NCBI GenBank assembly: GCA_022447275.1
Contig: JAKVBK010000005.1
Coordinates: 1-64,000, forward strand
DNA length: 64,000 nt
Reading direction: 5' to 3'
From: Oceanicola sp.
GTDB taxonomy: Bacteria; Pseudomonadota; Alphaproteobacteria; Rhodobacterales; Rhodobacteraceae
The translations under genes and the position numbers were made by a program. Below the pieces are notes generated by a model that was not told the DNA's origin, did no database searches, and worked only from the letters and a program-made list of their open reading frames with translations. Shown one piece after another: positions 36,640 through 46,090 of this stretch; the first letter of the stretch is position 1; each line of letters opens with the position of its first letter.

Positions 36640-37530
36640 CTAGCTTTGCCGCGCGCGGCCTTTCTGGATTTCTTCAACCACAAAATCACGAAAAGCGCCT
36701 ATGCGCTTGGAATGGCGTAGTTCTTCTGGGTAGGCGAGGTATACGGGCACCTCGACGCTTTCGATGTCCGGAAGCACTCTGACGAGCTGTGGCTCGCCCT
36801 GGGCAACGTAGTTGGGCAGCACACCAATCCCAAGCCCATTGAGTACACCTTGCAACACTCCGAAATAGTTATTGACCGTCAGGCGCGATCCCACGGGGTG
36901 TGTCAGCAGCATGTTAACCAAGCCTGCGCCGGCCGCGACCTGCGTGGAAGAGGCCGCCTGAGAGATCAGGCGATGGGGCGCGAGATCCTCCAGAGAGGTC
37001 GGTGTGCCGACGCGATCGAGATAGTCTTGCGTGGCGTAGAGCCGCATCTGCACCGTCATCAGTTTTTTGCGGATTAGGTCTGCTTGGCTGGGTTCTTTCA
37101 TGCGGATTGCCACATCGGCTTCGCGCATGGGCAAGTCGAGCACCCGTTCCTCCAGCATCAGATCGATCATCAAATCGGGGTATTGGCGGTATAGGCCCGC
37201 CAAACGTGGCGCCAACCACAGGGATCCAAACCCAATGGTTGTTGTGATGCGCAATTCTCCGAAAACTTCCTCGGCACTGTCTCGGATCCGAGCTGCGGCG
37301 GCATCAAGGCGCTTGTTCATTGCCCGTGTCGCATCGAACAACAATTCACCCTGTTCCGTGAGAATCAGACCCCGCGCATGGCGGTGGAACAGGGTTGCGT
37401 TCAGGCTCTCTTCGAGGGCGCGAATCTGACGGGAGACAGCTGACTGGCTCAGATGCAGTGTTTCACCTGCATGGGTCAGGCTGCCAGCATCCGCGACCGC
37501 GTGAAATATTCTGAGCTTATCCCAGTCCAT
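36640..37530 (-). CDS. LysR-family transcriptional regulator
   Basis: The 296-residue protein has the N-terminal LysR helix-turn-helix (LRIFHAVADAGSLTHAGETLHLSQSAVSRQIRALEE) and a periplasmic-binding-like effector domain. It is divergent from the large ferredoxin oxidoreductase gene and probably controls it. The effector is unknown; an aromatic or branched 2-oxoacid is a guess from the neighbour. The strong terminator 167 bases after the stop may end this transcript or a separate sRNA. Confidence 0.9.
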   Translation of the reverse strand: MDWDKLRIFHAVADAGSLTHAGETLHLSQSAVSRQIRALEESLNATLFHRHARGLILTEQGELLFDATRAMNKRLDAAAARIRDSAEEVFGELRITTTIGFGSLWLAPRLAGLYRQYPDLMIDLMLEERVLDLPMREADVAIRMKEPSQADLIRKKLMTVQMRLYATQDYLDRVGTPTSLEDLAPHRLISQAASSTQVAAGAGLVNMLLTHPVGSRLTVNNYFGVLQGVLNGLGIGVLPNYVAQGEPQLVRVLPDIESVEVPVYLAYPEELRHSKRIGAFRDFVVEEIQKGRARQS

Positions 37531-37627
37531 TCGTGAAACACCTGCATTGGTTTTGTACCTTTTACGCTAACATCGGTATTGCGTGCTGGCTATGGGCAGT
37601 GCCGAGGCAAATGGGTAGATTTTTTCT

Positions 37628-37658
37628 TTGTAGGTCAGAAATTGTGACCTACTATATA
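37628..37658 (+). promoter_or_regulatory. Promoter with 23-base inverted repeat before the oxidoreductase
   Basis: GTAGGTCA-N7-TGACCTAC (37630-37652) is a perfect 8-base inverted repeat. It lies immediately before TATATA (37653-37658), a likely -10, and overlaps a possible -35 TTGTAG (37628-37633). The ATG follows 31 bases later. The symmetric repeat is probably a regulator's operator; whether the adjacent LysR protein or another factor binds it cannot be told. Confidence 0.55.
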
Positions 37659-37689
37659 CACAGTCAGCGTTCGTGCTTGGGAGGGCAGA

Positions 37690-40600
37690 ATGGGCTTGCA
37701 AAGCGTTAGTCTTGCCGACCGCTTCGATCTCGAGAAGCCAACTGTTTTGTTGAATGGAACACAGGCGCTTGTCCGTCTGATGCTGATGCAGAAGGCCCGT
37801 GACGCGCAGGCCGGATTGCAAACCGCTGGATTTTGCACGGGCTACCGAGGCTCGCCCCTCGGCGCTGTGGATATGCAGATGTCGCGGGCCGGTAAGGTTT
37901 TGCAGGCCAACGATATTCAATTTCAGCCCGGCCTCAACGAGGATCTCGCAGCAACAGCTATCTGGGGCACTCAGCAGGCAGAATTGCGCGGTGAGGGGCG
38001 TTTCGACGGTGTGTTTGGCCTTTGGTATGGCAAGGGCCCCGGTGTCGACCGGTCGGGTGACGTCATGCGGCACGTCAACATGGCCGGGACCTCACCTCAT
38101 GGTGGCGTGGTCATGGCGATGGGGGATGATCACACGGGCGAAAGCTCCACCACGTGCCATCAGTCAGATTGGGCGATGGTGGATGCCCATATGCCTGTTG
38201 TTTCTCCGGCGGGTGTGCAGGAGATCCTCGACTATGGCCTCTATGGCTGGGCACTCAGCCGCTTTGCTGGCGTCTGGGTAGGCCTCAAGACGATGAAAGA
38301 TACGGTGGAGGCCACGTCCGTTGTGGATGCGCGCCCCGATCGCATGTCCTTTGTGCAGCCGCAGTTCGATATGCCAGAGGGCGGGTTGAATATCCGTCTC
38401 AATGATCATTGGATCCCCCAGGAGGAACGCCTGTTTCGATACAAGCGAGCCGCCGCAGAGGCTTTTTCGCGCGCCAACGGAATGGACAAGCGCCTGATGG
38501 GAAAGCCGGGCGCAAAGATCGGATTTGTTGCGGCAGGCAAAAACTGGCTCGATTTGATGCACGCCTTGTCTTTGCTGGGCATAGATGCGGCTGAAGCAGA
38601 GCGGCTTGGCCTGACAGCCTATAAGGTGGGCCAAACCTGGCCTCTCGACATGGCGGGCTTTAGCGATTGGGCGGAAGGGCTCGACCTGATCGTCGTTGTC
38701 GAAGAAAAGCGCAAACTTATTGAAGTGCAGGTAAAAGAGGCGATTTTTGATGATCGCCGCGGTCGCCGGGTTTACGGCGCAAAGATGGGACAGGAAGAGC
38801 TGTTTCAAAGCCACTACGCCCTCGACCCCGTCGAAATCGCTGCGAAGTTGGGCGCCATTCTAATAGATGAGGGGCGGGGAACGGATCGTATCAAAGCGGG
38901 TTTGGCCCAGATCGAAGAGGTGCGGCGCGCGGACAATGCCACCGACATTGCCGCCCGCTTGCCCTACTTCTGCTCCGGATGCCCCCACAATACCTCAACC
39001 AAAGTGCCTGATGGCGCGCGGGCAGGGGCCGGCATTGGCTGCCATTTCATGGTCAAATGGATGGACCGCGACACGGAGGCCTACACGCATATGGGGGGTG
39101 AAGGCGCAAACTGGATGGGCGAAAGCCTGTTTTCCGAGCGCAGTCACATATTCCAGAACATCGGGGATGGCACCTACAACCACTCGGGAAGCCTTGCGAT
39201 CCGCGCCGCCGTCGCCGCAGGGACCCGTATAACCTACAAAATTCTCTACAATGACGCCGTTGCCATGACTGGCGGCCAAACCAACGATGGCGATGTAACC
39301 CCGCAGCGGATCGTGCGTGAGGTTTTGGCGATGGGGGTCGGGAAGGTTCACGTTGTCTATGACGAGAAGGAAGATGTGAACCCCGCAGATTTTCCAAAGG
39401 ACGTTCCGATGTCGGGCAGGGATCGCCTGATGGATGTTCAGGAGGATTGCGCCGCCTATGAGGGCGTTTCGGTGATCGTCTATATTCAGACATGCGCGGC
39501 CGAAAAGCGTCGGCGCCGCAAGCGCGGTGAGTTCCCGGATCCGGACAAGCGCATCTTTATCAATACGGATGTCTGTGAGGGCTGCGGGGATTGCGGTGTG
39601 CAGTCGAACTGCGTGTCGATCGTGCCTGTCGAAACAGAACTTGGGCGCAAGCGCGCCGTGGACCAGAGCACCTGCAACAAGGATTTCAGTTGTGTTCAGG
39701 GCTTCTGCCCCTCCTTCGTTACGGTGGAGGGGGCAAAGATCCGCAAGGAACCCACAGCTGAGATTTCCTTTGAGGCTCTGCCAGACCCTGATCTGCCGGG
39801 CATCGACGGCACCCATAATATTGTCATCACTGGGGTTGGGGGCACAGGTGTCGTGACCATCGGCGCCATTCTGGCCATGGCTGCCCGGCTTGATGACAAA
39901 GGGGCCGGGATGATTGAAATGGCCGGGCTGGCGCAAAAGGGCGGCGCTGTTCACATTCATCTGCGGTTGGCAAACGCGCCGCAGGATATATCAGCCATTC
40001 GTGTGGCAACCGGCGAAGCGCATGCGGTGATCGGCGGGGATTTGGTGACAACAGCCGGGGCCAAAACGCTCGGCCTTATGCGGAGCGGCCAAACTGGTGC
40101 AGTGGTCAATGCTGCCGAAGCAATCACCGGAGAGTTTACCCGTGATACCGAGTTCCGCATCCCTGGGGACAGGCTGCAACTGCAGGTGCAGGCCAAGCTG
40201 CGCGAAGATGCGACCTTCTTTGACGCGAGCAAGCTTGCGCAAGTCAGCCTCGGGGATTCAATCTATTCAAACATGATGGTGCTTGGGGCCGCTTGGCAAA
40301 AAGGGCTCGTGCCCCTGAGCCATGCGGCGATCATAGAGGCCGTTACCCTGAACGGGGCCGCTGTTGAGCGCAATCTGCGGGCCTTTGAGATTGGGCGCTG
40401 GGCTGCCTTGAACCCGTCAGAGGCAAATCAAGTGGCCTTGGGCGATCAGACTGGAACGGTTGTGCGCACGCCCGCCGAACAAATTGCTTTCCGGGCCGAG
40501 CATCTTGTGGCGTATCAGAGCAAGCGTCTTTCGCGCAGGTATCAGAAGATGGTGGCGCGGTTCGAAGATCCGGAATTGCGTCTTGCCGTGGCGAAAGGGT

Positions 40601-41103
40601 ATCACAAGCTGCTGTCCTACAAGGATGAATACGAAGTGGCGCGGCTCTTACGCTCCACTCGGGAAAAGGCGGAAGCAGCCTTTGATGGGGATCTCAAATT
40701 TACCTACCACCTGGCCCCACCCGTGATGAGCAAGCCGGGGCGCGATGGGCGGCCTGCCAAGCGCAGCTTTGGGGCAGGGATTGCACGTATGTTCCCGATG
40801 CTTGCGCGCATGAAGCGGCTTCGCGGCACACCGTTTGATGTGTTCGGCTACACGGCAGAGCGCCGAATGGAGCGCGCTTTGATCAAGGAGTATGAGGCTG
40901 ACATGACCCGCATGCTGGAAAAGCTGGACACAGCGGATCCGGCGGACCTTCGGGCACTGGCTGAGTTGCCGCTGCAGATACGCGGCTTCGGCCCCGTGAA
41001 GGAGGCAAACGCCAAGCAAGCCGCTGACATGCGCGCGGCTCTGTGGATGCGTCTCGACGGGGCAACTGGCGGTGATAGTCCGATGGCGCATGCCGCCGAG
41101 TAA
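37690..41103 (+). CDS. Indolepyruvate:ferredoxin oxidoreductase family protein (fused IorA/IorB)
   Basis: The 1137-residue cytoplasmic enzyme fuses the ThDP-binding alpha part and the gamma-type part. Visible are FCTGYRGSPLGAVD near 48-61, the ThDP domain around YNDAVAMTGGQTNDG, two ferredoxin-like clusters near 628-675 (VCEGCGDCGVQSNC and STCNKDFSCVQGFC), and a C-terminal gamma domain starting GVGGTGVVTIG. Such fused enzymes oxidatively decarboxylate indolepyruvate or other aryl/branched 2-oxoacids to acyl-CoA. GGGAGGG precedes the ATG. A divergent LysR gene and a 23-base operator suggest substrate-inducible control. Confidence 0.9.
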   Translation: MGLQSVSLADRFDLEKPTVLLNGTQALVRLMLMQKARDAQAGLQTAGFCTGYRGSPLGAVDMQMSRAGKVLQANDIQFQPGLNEDLAATAIWGTQQAELRGEGRFDGVFGLWYGKGPGVDRSGDVMRHVNMAGTSPHGGVVMAMGDDHTGESSTTCHQSDWAMVDAHMPVVSPAGVQEILDYGLYGWALSRFAGVWVGLKTMKDTVEATSVVDARPDRMSFVQPQFDMPEGGLNIRLNDHWIPQEERLFRYKRAAAEAFSRANGMDKRLMGKPGAKIGFVAAGKNWLDLMHALSLLGIDAAEAERLGLTAYKVGQTWPLDMAGFSDWAEGLDLIVVVEEKRKLIEVQVKEAIFDDRRGRRVYGAKMGQEELFQSHYALDPVEIAAKLGAILIDEGRGTDRIKAGLAQIEEVRRADNATDIAARLPYFCSGCPHNTSTKVPDGARAGAGIGCHFMVKWMDRDTEAYTHMGGEGANWMGESLFSERSHIFQNIGDGTYNHSGSLAIRAAVAAGTRITYKILYNDAVAMTGGQTNDGDVTPQRIVREVLAMGVGKVHVVYDEKEDVNPADFPKDVPMSGRDRLMDVQEDCAAYEGVSVIVYIQTCAAEKRRRRKRGEFPDPDKRIFINTDVCEGCGDCGVQSNCVSIVPVETELGRKRAVDQSTCNKDFSCVQGFCPSFVTVEGAKIRKEPTAEISFEALPDPDLPGIDGTHNIVITGVGGTGVVTIGAILAMAARLDDKGAGMIEMAGLAQKGGAVHIHLRLANAPQDISAIRVATGEAHAVIGGDLVTTAGAKTLGLMRSGQTGAVVNAAEAITGEFTRDTEFRIPGDRLQLQVQAKLREDATFFDASKLAQVSLGDSIYSNMMVLGAAWQKGLVPLSHAAIIEAVTLNGAAVERNLRAFEIGRWAALNPSEANQVALGDQTGTVVRTPAEQIAFRAEHLVAYQSKRLSRRYQKMVARFEDPELRLAVAKGYHKLLSYKDEYEVARLLRSTREKAEAAFDGDLKFTYHLAPPVMSKPGRDGRPAKRSFGAGIARMFPMLARMKRLRGTPFDVFGYTAERRMERALIKEYEADMTRMLEKLDTADPADLRALAELPLQIRGFGPVKEANAKQAADMRAALWMRLDGATGGDSPMAHAAE

Positions 41104-41131
41104 TGCGTGGGCTGGGTGAACTGTCACCTAT

Positions 41132-42079
41132 ATGATGCAAAGACAGTTTACCGCTCCCCATGCGGACCCTGATTGCGCCGGATCAATACCCATGCCCAGA
41201 CCTTCAACCACCCAAATCGCGCGCGATATTTCCTATGCGTCTTCCGCACGCTCAAAAGGGGGGCGCGCCTTCATTCGCGCCGTCGAGAACGCGACCGGAC
41301 GGATCCGTATGATCAAACGGGCCAAGGGATATGAAGCTGAAGTCGCGCAGGGACGCGATTTTTGGCAGGTTATGGTAGAGCGCTACGGTCTCAGCCTGAA
41401 TGTGGTGGGGGGCAGCCTCGAAAATATTCCGCGCGACGGCCCTTTGATCGTGATAGCCAATCATCCCTACGGCATTCTGGATGGCCTCGTCATGGGGCAC
41501 ATCCTGTCGTCCACGCGGGATGATTTCCGCATTCTCGCGCACCAGGTTTTCAGGAAAGCGGAGGATTTGGATCGATCGATCCTTCCAGTGTCTTTCGACG
41601 ACAGTAAGGAGGCGGTCAAAACCAATATCGAAACCCGCAAAGCCGCTTTGCAATATCTGTCAGATGGTGGGGCAATTGGGGTCTTCCCTGGGGGGACAGT
41701 GTCGACGGCCAACCGTCCGTTTGCAACGCCGCTTGACCCGGAGTGGCGCGGGTTCACTGCGCGGATGGTGGCCAAGTCCAACGCGCGTGTTGTGCCGGTT
41801 TTTTTCAACGGGGCGAACAGCCGGATGTTCCAGATTGCAAGCCACTTACACATGAGCTTGCGGTTGGCGATGCTGATCCGGGAGTTCAAGGAGCGGGTGG
41901 ACGCGCCCGTGGATATCGTCGTGGGCGCGCCATTGTGTCGAGACAAGCTTAACGCTTATGGGAAAGACACAAAGGCAATGATGGACTTCCTAAGACAGGA
42001 AACATACAAACTGGGGCCGCGCCCAATGCAACATTTGGGCTATGGCTTCGAGTTTGATGATAAGCGGCGTGGCACCTGA
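41132..42079 (+). CDS. PlsC-like lysophospholipid acyltransferase
   Basis: The 315-residue protein has the acyltransferase block [10 protein letters not shown] (an NH-x4-D site), block III EGxxS-like [13 protein letters not shown] and a basic, amphipathic N-terminus without clear membrane helices. It probably acylates a lysolipid at the inner membrane. Its TGA overlaps the murI ATG by one base. The start is uncertain: ATG 41132 or 41192, neither with a strong ribosome site. Confidence 0.82.
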   Translation: MMQRQFTAPHADPDCAGSIPMPRPSTTQIARDISYASSARSKGGRAFIRAVENATGRIRMIKRAKGYEAEVAQGRDFWQVMVERYGLSLNVVGGSLENIPRDGPLIVIANHPYGILDGLVMGHILSSTRDDFRILAHQVFRKAEDLDRSILPVSFDDSKEAVKTNIETRKAALQYLSDGGAIGVFPGGTVSTANRPFATPLDPEWRGFTARMVAKSNARVVPVFFNGANSRMFQIASHLHMSLRLAMLIREFKERVDAPVDIVVGAPLCRDKLNAYGKDTKAMMDFLRQETYKLGPRPMQHLGYGFEFDDKRRGT

Positions 42080-42891
42080 TGGCGGTTGGAATTTTTGACA
42101 GTGGACTGGGCGGGCTGACCGTTCTGGATGCGGCAAGCAAGCGTTTGCCAGACGTTCCGTTCGCGTATCTGGGCGACAATCAGCATGCGCCCTACGGGGT
42201 GCGCGATGCGCAAGATGTGTATGAGCTCACCTGCACGGGCGTTAGCCGTCTTTGGGATGCGGGCTGTGATCTTGTCATACTTGCCTGCAACACGGCTTCT
42301 GCTGCCGCGCTGAGGCGGATGCAGGAAAGCTGGGTGCCATCGGACAAGAGGGTGCTTGGGGTCTTTGTGCCTTTGATCGAGGCGCTCACGGAGCGGCAAT
42401 GGGGCGACAACTCCCCGCCGCGGGAGGTTTCGGTGCGCAATGTGGCGCTTTTTGCAACCCCCGCAACCGTGGCCAGCCGGGCCTTTCAAAGGGAACTGGC
42501 GTTCCGGGCGATCGGCGTCGATGTAGAGGCGCAGGCCTGCGGTGGTGTGGTCGATGCCATCGAAGACGGGGACATGATCCTAGCAGAGGCTCTGGTGCGC
42601 AGCCATGTGGATGCCCTCAAACGCAAGATGCCCAGCCCCGAAGCGGCGATATTGGGCTGCACGCATTATCCGCTCATGCAGGATGTTTTTCAGGATGCGT
42701 TGGGCCCTTCTGTGAAAGTCTACAGCCAGGCGGACCTGGTTGCGGAAAGCCTTGAGGATTATCTGGCACGGCATCCGGACAAATTGGGTGACAGTGTCAG
42801 TTCAATTTTCCTCACGACGGGCGATCCGCGATCCGTCAGTGATCGGGCAACCCAGTTCCTGCGACGACGCATTGTGTTCGAGCAAGCTTGA
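42079..42891 (+). CDS. murI: Glutamate racemase
   Basis: MurI makes D-glutamate for peptidoglycan. The 270-residue protein has [13 protein letters not shown], the first catalytic cysteine in [13 protein letters not shown], the second in [10 protein letters not shown], and [10 protein letters not shown]. It starts inside the stop of the acyltransferase (TGATG), so both envelope genes are coupled. Confidence 0.95.
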   Translation: MAVGIFDSGLGGLTVLDAASKRLPDVPFAYLGDNQHAPYGVRDAQDVYELTCTGVSRLWDAGCDLVILACNTASAAALRRMQESWVPSDKRVLGVFVPLIEALTERQWGDNSPPREVSVRNVALFATPATVASRAFQRELAFRAIGVDVEAQACGGVVDAIEDGDMILAEALVRSHVDALKRKMPSPEAAILGCTHYPLMQDVFQDALGPSVKVYSQADLVAESLEDYLARHPDKLGDSVSSIFLTTGDPRSVSDRATQFLRRRIVFEQA

Positions 42892-42949
42892 CGATTGCTC
42901 TGCTTCTTCGTTATCCCGCTGAAAATTATGCACAAAGAAAGGGTCCTGC

Positions 42950-43978
42950 ATGGCCCATAACGTCGCCATCCTAGGAGCGTCCGGCTACACGGGCGCCGAA
43001 TTGATCCGCTTGATTGCCGGCCACCCCGACATTCACATCACCGCGCTAGGCGCTGATCGCAAGGCCGGGCTTGAAATGTCGGCTGTGTTTCCGCATCTGC
43101 GCCACATGGCCTTGCCACGGCTGCAAAAACGCGAGGAGATGGACCTTGCCTCAGTCGATCTGGTGTTCTGTGCATTGCCCCATGTCACCAGCCAGCAGGT
43201 TATCCCGACATTGCCGAGCCATCTCAAGGTCGTAGACCTTTCAGCCGATTTCCGGCTGCGCGATCCGGCAGATTACGAAACCTGGTATGGGCAGCCGCAT
43301 GCGGCGCTGGATTTGCAGAAGGAGGCCGTCTACGGCCTGACCGAGTTTTATCGCGAGGATATCCGTGCGGCGCGTTTCGTTGCTGGCACAGGCTGCAATG
43401 CGGCAACCGGGCTATATTCGCTGCTGCCTTTGATGGACGGGGCGCTCATTGATCTGGAGGATATCATCCTCGACATGAAGGTGGGCGTTTCCGGCGCTGG
43501 GCGCGCGCTCAAAGAAAACTTGTTGCATGCAGAGCTGTCAGAGGGCTGGCATGCCTACGCCACAGGCGGCAAGCATCGCCATCTTGGCGAGTTTGATCAG
43601 GAACTGTCCAAAGCAGCGGGCCGTCCGGTGGCTGTCCATTTCACACCCACATTGGTGCCGGCGAACCGCGGTATCCTTTCTGCAGCCTATGTGAAAGGCG
43701 ATGCCACAGCGATCCACAGTGCCTTGTCGCAGCGCTATGCGGCGGAGAAGTTTGTCGAGGTTTTGCCCCTTGGTGAAGTGCCCTCCACGCGCCATATCAG
43801 GGGCAGTAACTTGGTGCATATCGGTGTATCTGCCGAACGGGGTGGGGGGCGTGCAACGGTCCATGCGGCCCTCGATAATCTGACGAAGGGCAGCTCTGGA
43901 CAAGCGCTGCAAAATGCCAATCTCATGCTTGGGCTTGCCGAAGATGCAGGCCTGAATTTGACGCCGCTGTTTCCTTAA
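42950..43978 (+). CDS. argC: N-acetyl-gamma-glutamyl-phosphate reductase
   Basis: ArgC catalyses the third step of arginine synthesis with NADPH. The 342-residue long-form protein starts [17 protein letters not shown] (Rossmann), has the catalytic Cys149 in AGTGCNAATG and the conserved [19 protein letters not shown] precedes the ATG at 42950. It stands between murI and ccmE, 29 bases before ccmE, so may be co-transcribed with it. Confidence 0.95.
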   Translation: MAHNVAILGASGYTGAELIRLIAGHPDIHITALGADRKAGLEMSAVFPHLRHMALPRLQKREEMDLASVDLVFCALPHVTSQQVIPTLPSHLKVVDLSADFRLRDPADYETWYGQPHAALDLQKEAVYGLTEFYREDIRAARFVAGTGCNAATGLYSLLPLMDGALIDLEDIILDMKVGVSGAGRALKENLLHAELSEGWHAYATGGKHRHLGEFDQELSKAAGRPVAVHFTPTLVPANRGILSAAYVKGDATAIHSALSQRYAAEKFVEVLPLGEVPSTRHIRGSNLVHIGVSAERGGGRATVHAALDNLTKGSSGQALQNANLMLGLAEDAGLNLTPLFP

Positions 43979-44007
43979 GAGCGGCACAAAACAAAGGGGA
44001 TCGGAAG

Positions 44008-44451
44008 ATGAAAGGCCTGAAGAAGCAGCGCAGGATCCAAGTGATCGTGGCAGCTTTCGTTGCGCTGACCCTTGCCACTGTGCTGATTGGTTACGCCATG
44101 CGTGACGGGATCAATTTCTTCCGCTCGCCCTCCGAAGTGGCCGCAGAACCGCCCGCCCCCAGTGAAGTGTTTCGCATTGGCGGTTTGGTGGAAGAAGGGA
44201 CGCTTGTGCGCGGGCAGGGCGAAACCATCCGCTTCTCGGTCACGGATGGGGGGGCATCTGTCGCCGTTACCTATCGCGGTGTTCTTCCCGATCTCTTTGC
44301 TGAAGGGCAGGGCATGGTTGGCACGGGGCGCTTGGTAAATGGGGTGTTTGAGGCATCAGAGATCCTCGCACGGCATGATGAGACCTACATGCCCGCAGAG
44401 GTCGTCGACGCATTGAAAGAGCAGGGCGTCTACCAAGAGCCCGAGACCTGA
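44008..44451 (+). CDS. ccmE: Cytochrome c maturation haem chaperone CcmE
   Basis: CcmE covalently holds haem in the periplasm and hands it to the CcmF/H lyase. The 147-residue protein has one N-terminal membrane anchor (about 10-30), an OB-fold (FRIGGLVEEGTLVRG...) and the haem-attaching His123 in LARHDETYMP. ccmF and ccmH lie 1.6 kb downstream, separated by three lysis genes. Confidence 0.95.
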   Translation: MKGLKKQRRIQVIVAAFVALTLATVLIGYAMRDGINFFRSPSEVAAEPPAPSEVFRIGGLVEEGTLVRGQGETIRFSVTDGGASVAVTYRGVLPDLFAEGQGMVGTGRLVNGVFEASEILARHDETYMPAEVVDALKEQGVYQEPET

Positions 44452-44576
44452 GTGCGGTGCGCGGCCTGCCTTTTGGGCAAAGGCACGCAACACCCAGCGC
44501 ACGCATATCCTAAGCCCTGTTAACCCCTCTCTGGCAGCCTTTGCGCGAGTTTTTACCCGTGCCAAAGGCCAAGCCG

Positions 44577-45188
44577 ATGCAAACTGTGCAGACCATTGCC
44601 GAAGAAATCGTCATCCGTGAGGGGGGCTACGTCAACGATCCTGATGATCCGGGTGGGGCCACGAAATATGGCGTCACGATCCACACCATGCGCAGACTGG
44701 GGCTTGATCTCGATGGCGATGGCCGCGTCGGCACCTCCGATGTGCGCAAACTGACCAAGGCGCAGGCCGTCTCCATTTTCGTCGAGCATTACTTCGAGCG
44801 CCCTCGGATCAACGATTTGCCCCAACCGCTGCAGGCAAGCGTTTTCGACATGTATGTCAATGCGGGCGCACATGCGGTCAAAATCCTGCAGCGGCTGCTC
44901 AATGAGATGGGTTGGCCCGTGTCCGTGGACGGGATTATCGGCCCCCAGACGATCACGGCGGCGGGCGAGGCTGCGGCCAAAGCACCTGATCATATCGGTG
45001 ATGCCTACGGGATTGCCCGGCGCAACTACTACTACGCCTTGGCTGATCGGCGGCCCAAGTCGCGCAAATACGCGCGTCGCCGGGATGGCGGGAAGGGGGG
45101 CTGGATTGCCCGTGCCGAAGAATTCATTTCCCCGCGCTACCATCTCAGCGCGGCCCAACATGCGGAAAGGATTGCCTCATGGGGATGA
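44577..45188 (+). CDS. GH108-type N-acetylmuramidase (GTA/phage-type endolysin)
   Basis: The 203-residue enzyme should cleave peptidoglycan glycan strands. It has the GH108 signature REGGYVNDPDDPGGATKYGVT with catalytic Glu15 (REGGY), and a C-terminal peptidoglycan-binding-like half (INDLPQPLQASVFDMYVNAG...VDGIIGPQT). No signal peptide is present, so export needs the holin encoded next. AAAGG at 44564-44568 supports ATG 44577 over GTG 44559. It overlaps the holin gene by ten bases. By gene pairing it matches the lysis pair used by Rhodobacterales gene transfer agents. Confidence 0.88.
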   Translation: MQTVQTIAEEIVIREGGYVNDPDDPGGATKYGVTIHTMRRLGLDLDGDGRVGTSDVRKLTKAQAVSIFVEHYFERPRINDLPQPLQASVFDMYVNAGAHAVKILQRLLNEMGWPVSVDGIIGPQTITAAGEAAAKAPDHIGDAYGIARRNYYYALADRRPKSRKYARRRDGGKGGWIARAEEFISPRYHLSAAQHAERIASWG

Positions 45189-45772
45189 TCGGTTCGCTTT
45201 TTGCCACGCTTTTTGGGGGCAACCGCAATGTTATCCGGGAAACGGTAGAGGTGTTCCGCCCCAACGCGGAGGCAGAAGAGCAACGCCTCTCGATCAAGGA
45301 GCAGGCCGCACTGGCGCAATTCGCCGCCGAGTTCGCTGCGCCACGCAAAGGCCTGTTTGATCGCTTCGTGGATGGCCTCAACCGTCTGCCCCGTCCGGCA
45401 TTGGCGCTTGGCACTTTGGGCCTGTTTGTAGCGGCCATGATCGATCCGATCTGGTTTGCCGGGCGCATGCAGGGCATCGCGCTTGTGCCAGAGCCGCTTT
45501 GGTGGCTGCTCGGCGCAATTGTGTCGTTCTATTTTGGCGCGCGCCATCAGGCCAAAGGCCAGGAGTTTCAACGCAGTTTGACGGCCACGGTTGCCCGCAC
45601 AAAACAGGTAACGGCCAATCTTGCTGAATTGCGAGCTCTGGAAGCAGGGGCGGGTCTGCCCGAAGCAGATGGGTTTTCCCCTGATATGACTGTCGATGGT
45701 GAATTGTTGCCCACCGCTGCCGGCGCCCATGACAATCCGGCCCTGTCAGATTGGAGGCAGAGCCGTGGATAA
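45179..45772 (+). CDS. Three-TM holin for gene-transfer-agent release
   Basis: The 197-residue protein begins GMIGSLFATLFGGNRNVIRETVEVFRPNAEA and has two or three hydrophobic stretches (N-terminal; LALGTLGLFVAAMIDPIWF; LWWLLGAIVSFYFGARHQAKGQ). This matches the 'holin of 3TMs for gene-transfer release' family. It would permeabilise the inner membrane to let the endolysin reach the wall. The gene overlaps the endolysin by 10 bases and the next small gene by 8, so the trio is one translational unit. Confidence 0.87.
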   Translation: MGMIGSLFATLFGGNRNVIRETVEVFRPNAEAEEQRLSIKEQAALAQFAAEFAAPRKGLFDRFVDGLNRLPRPALALGTLGLFVAAMIDPIWFAGRMQGIALVPEPLWWLLGAIVSFYFGARHQAKGQEFQRSLTATVARTKQVTANLAELRALEAGAGLPEADGFSPDMTVDGELLPTAAGAHDNPALSDWRQSRG

Positions 45773-45986
45773 CGATTGGATGCAACGGATTGAGCAGAAC
45801 CTCCACACGCTGGAAACCCGCACTGCGGTTGAGCAGGTCCATCGTGCGGCTGTCGAACGCAGGCTTTCTGTCATTGAAGATATGCTAAAATGGCTCGTTC
45901 GGCTGGTGATCGGAGCGCTGATCATGGCCGTCGTCGCCTACCTTCTGAAAGGCGGCTTTGTTTTGCCGAGTGGGCTGAGCACTTGA
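45765..45986 (+). CDS. 73-residue XhlA-like small membrane protein, third lysis gene
   Basis: A GTG at 45765, seven bases after a perfect GGAGG (45753-45757), opens a 73-residue frame: a polar heptad-like helix (DNDWMQRIEQNLHTLETRTAVEQVHRAA) then a single C-terminal membrane helix (LVRLVIGALIMAVVAYLL). This is the topology of phage XhlA (haemolysin-like) proteins, which assist holins. It overlaps the holin by eight bases. The longer frame from 45696 is unsupported. Function as a lysis accessory is inferred. Confidence 0.72.
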   Translation: MDNDWMQRIEQNLHTLETRTAVEQVHRAAVERRLSVIEDMLKWLVRLVIGALIMAVVAYLLKGGFVLPSGLST

Positions 45987-46090
45987 GCCGCCGATAGGGC
46001 GGTCACATCTGCGTTGTTTGCCGCGATCGGCTGCCATGTCGCACCTATCAGCCCATTGGCGCGCGCCTGAGGCTGGGCTACCTTCAGACT

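Noticed and set aside
36330-36689. 119-residue minus frame across the lysR-purL gap
   Set aside because: It reads through a terminator hairpin and the purL leader and has no domain; the candidate sRNA is a better reading.
44510-44523. CtrA box upstream of the endolysin
   Set aside because: CTAA-N6-TTAA has the wrong spacing (consensus TTAA-N7-TTAA) and one mismatch; too weak to call although CtrA control of GTA lysis would fit.
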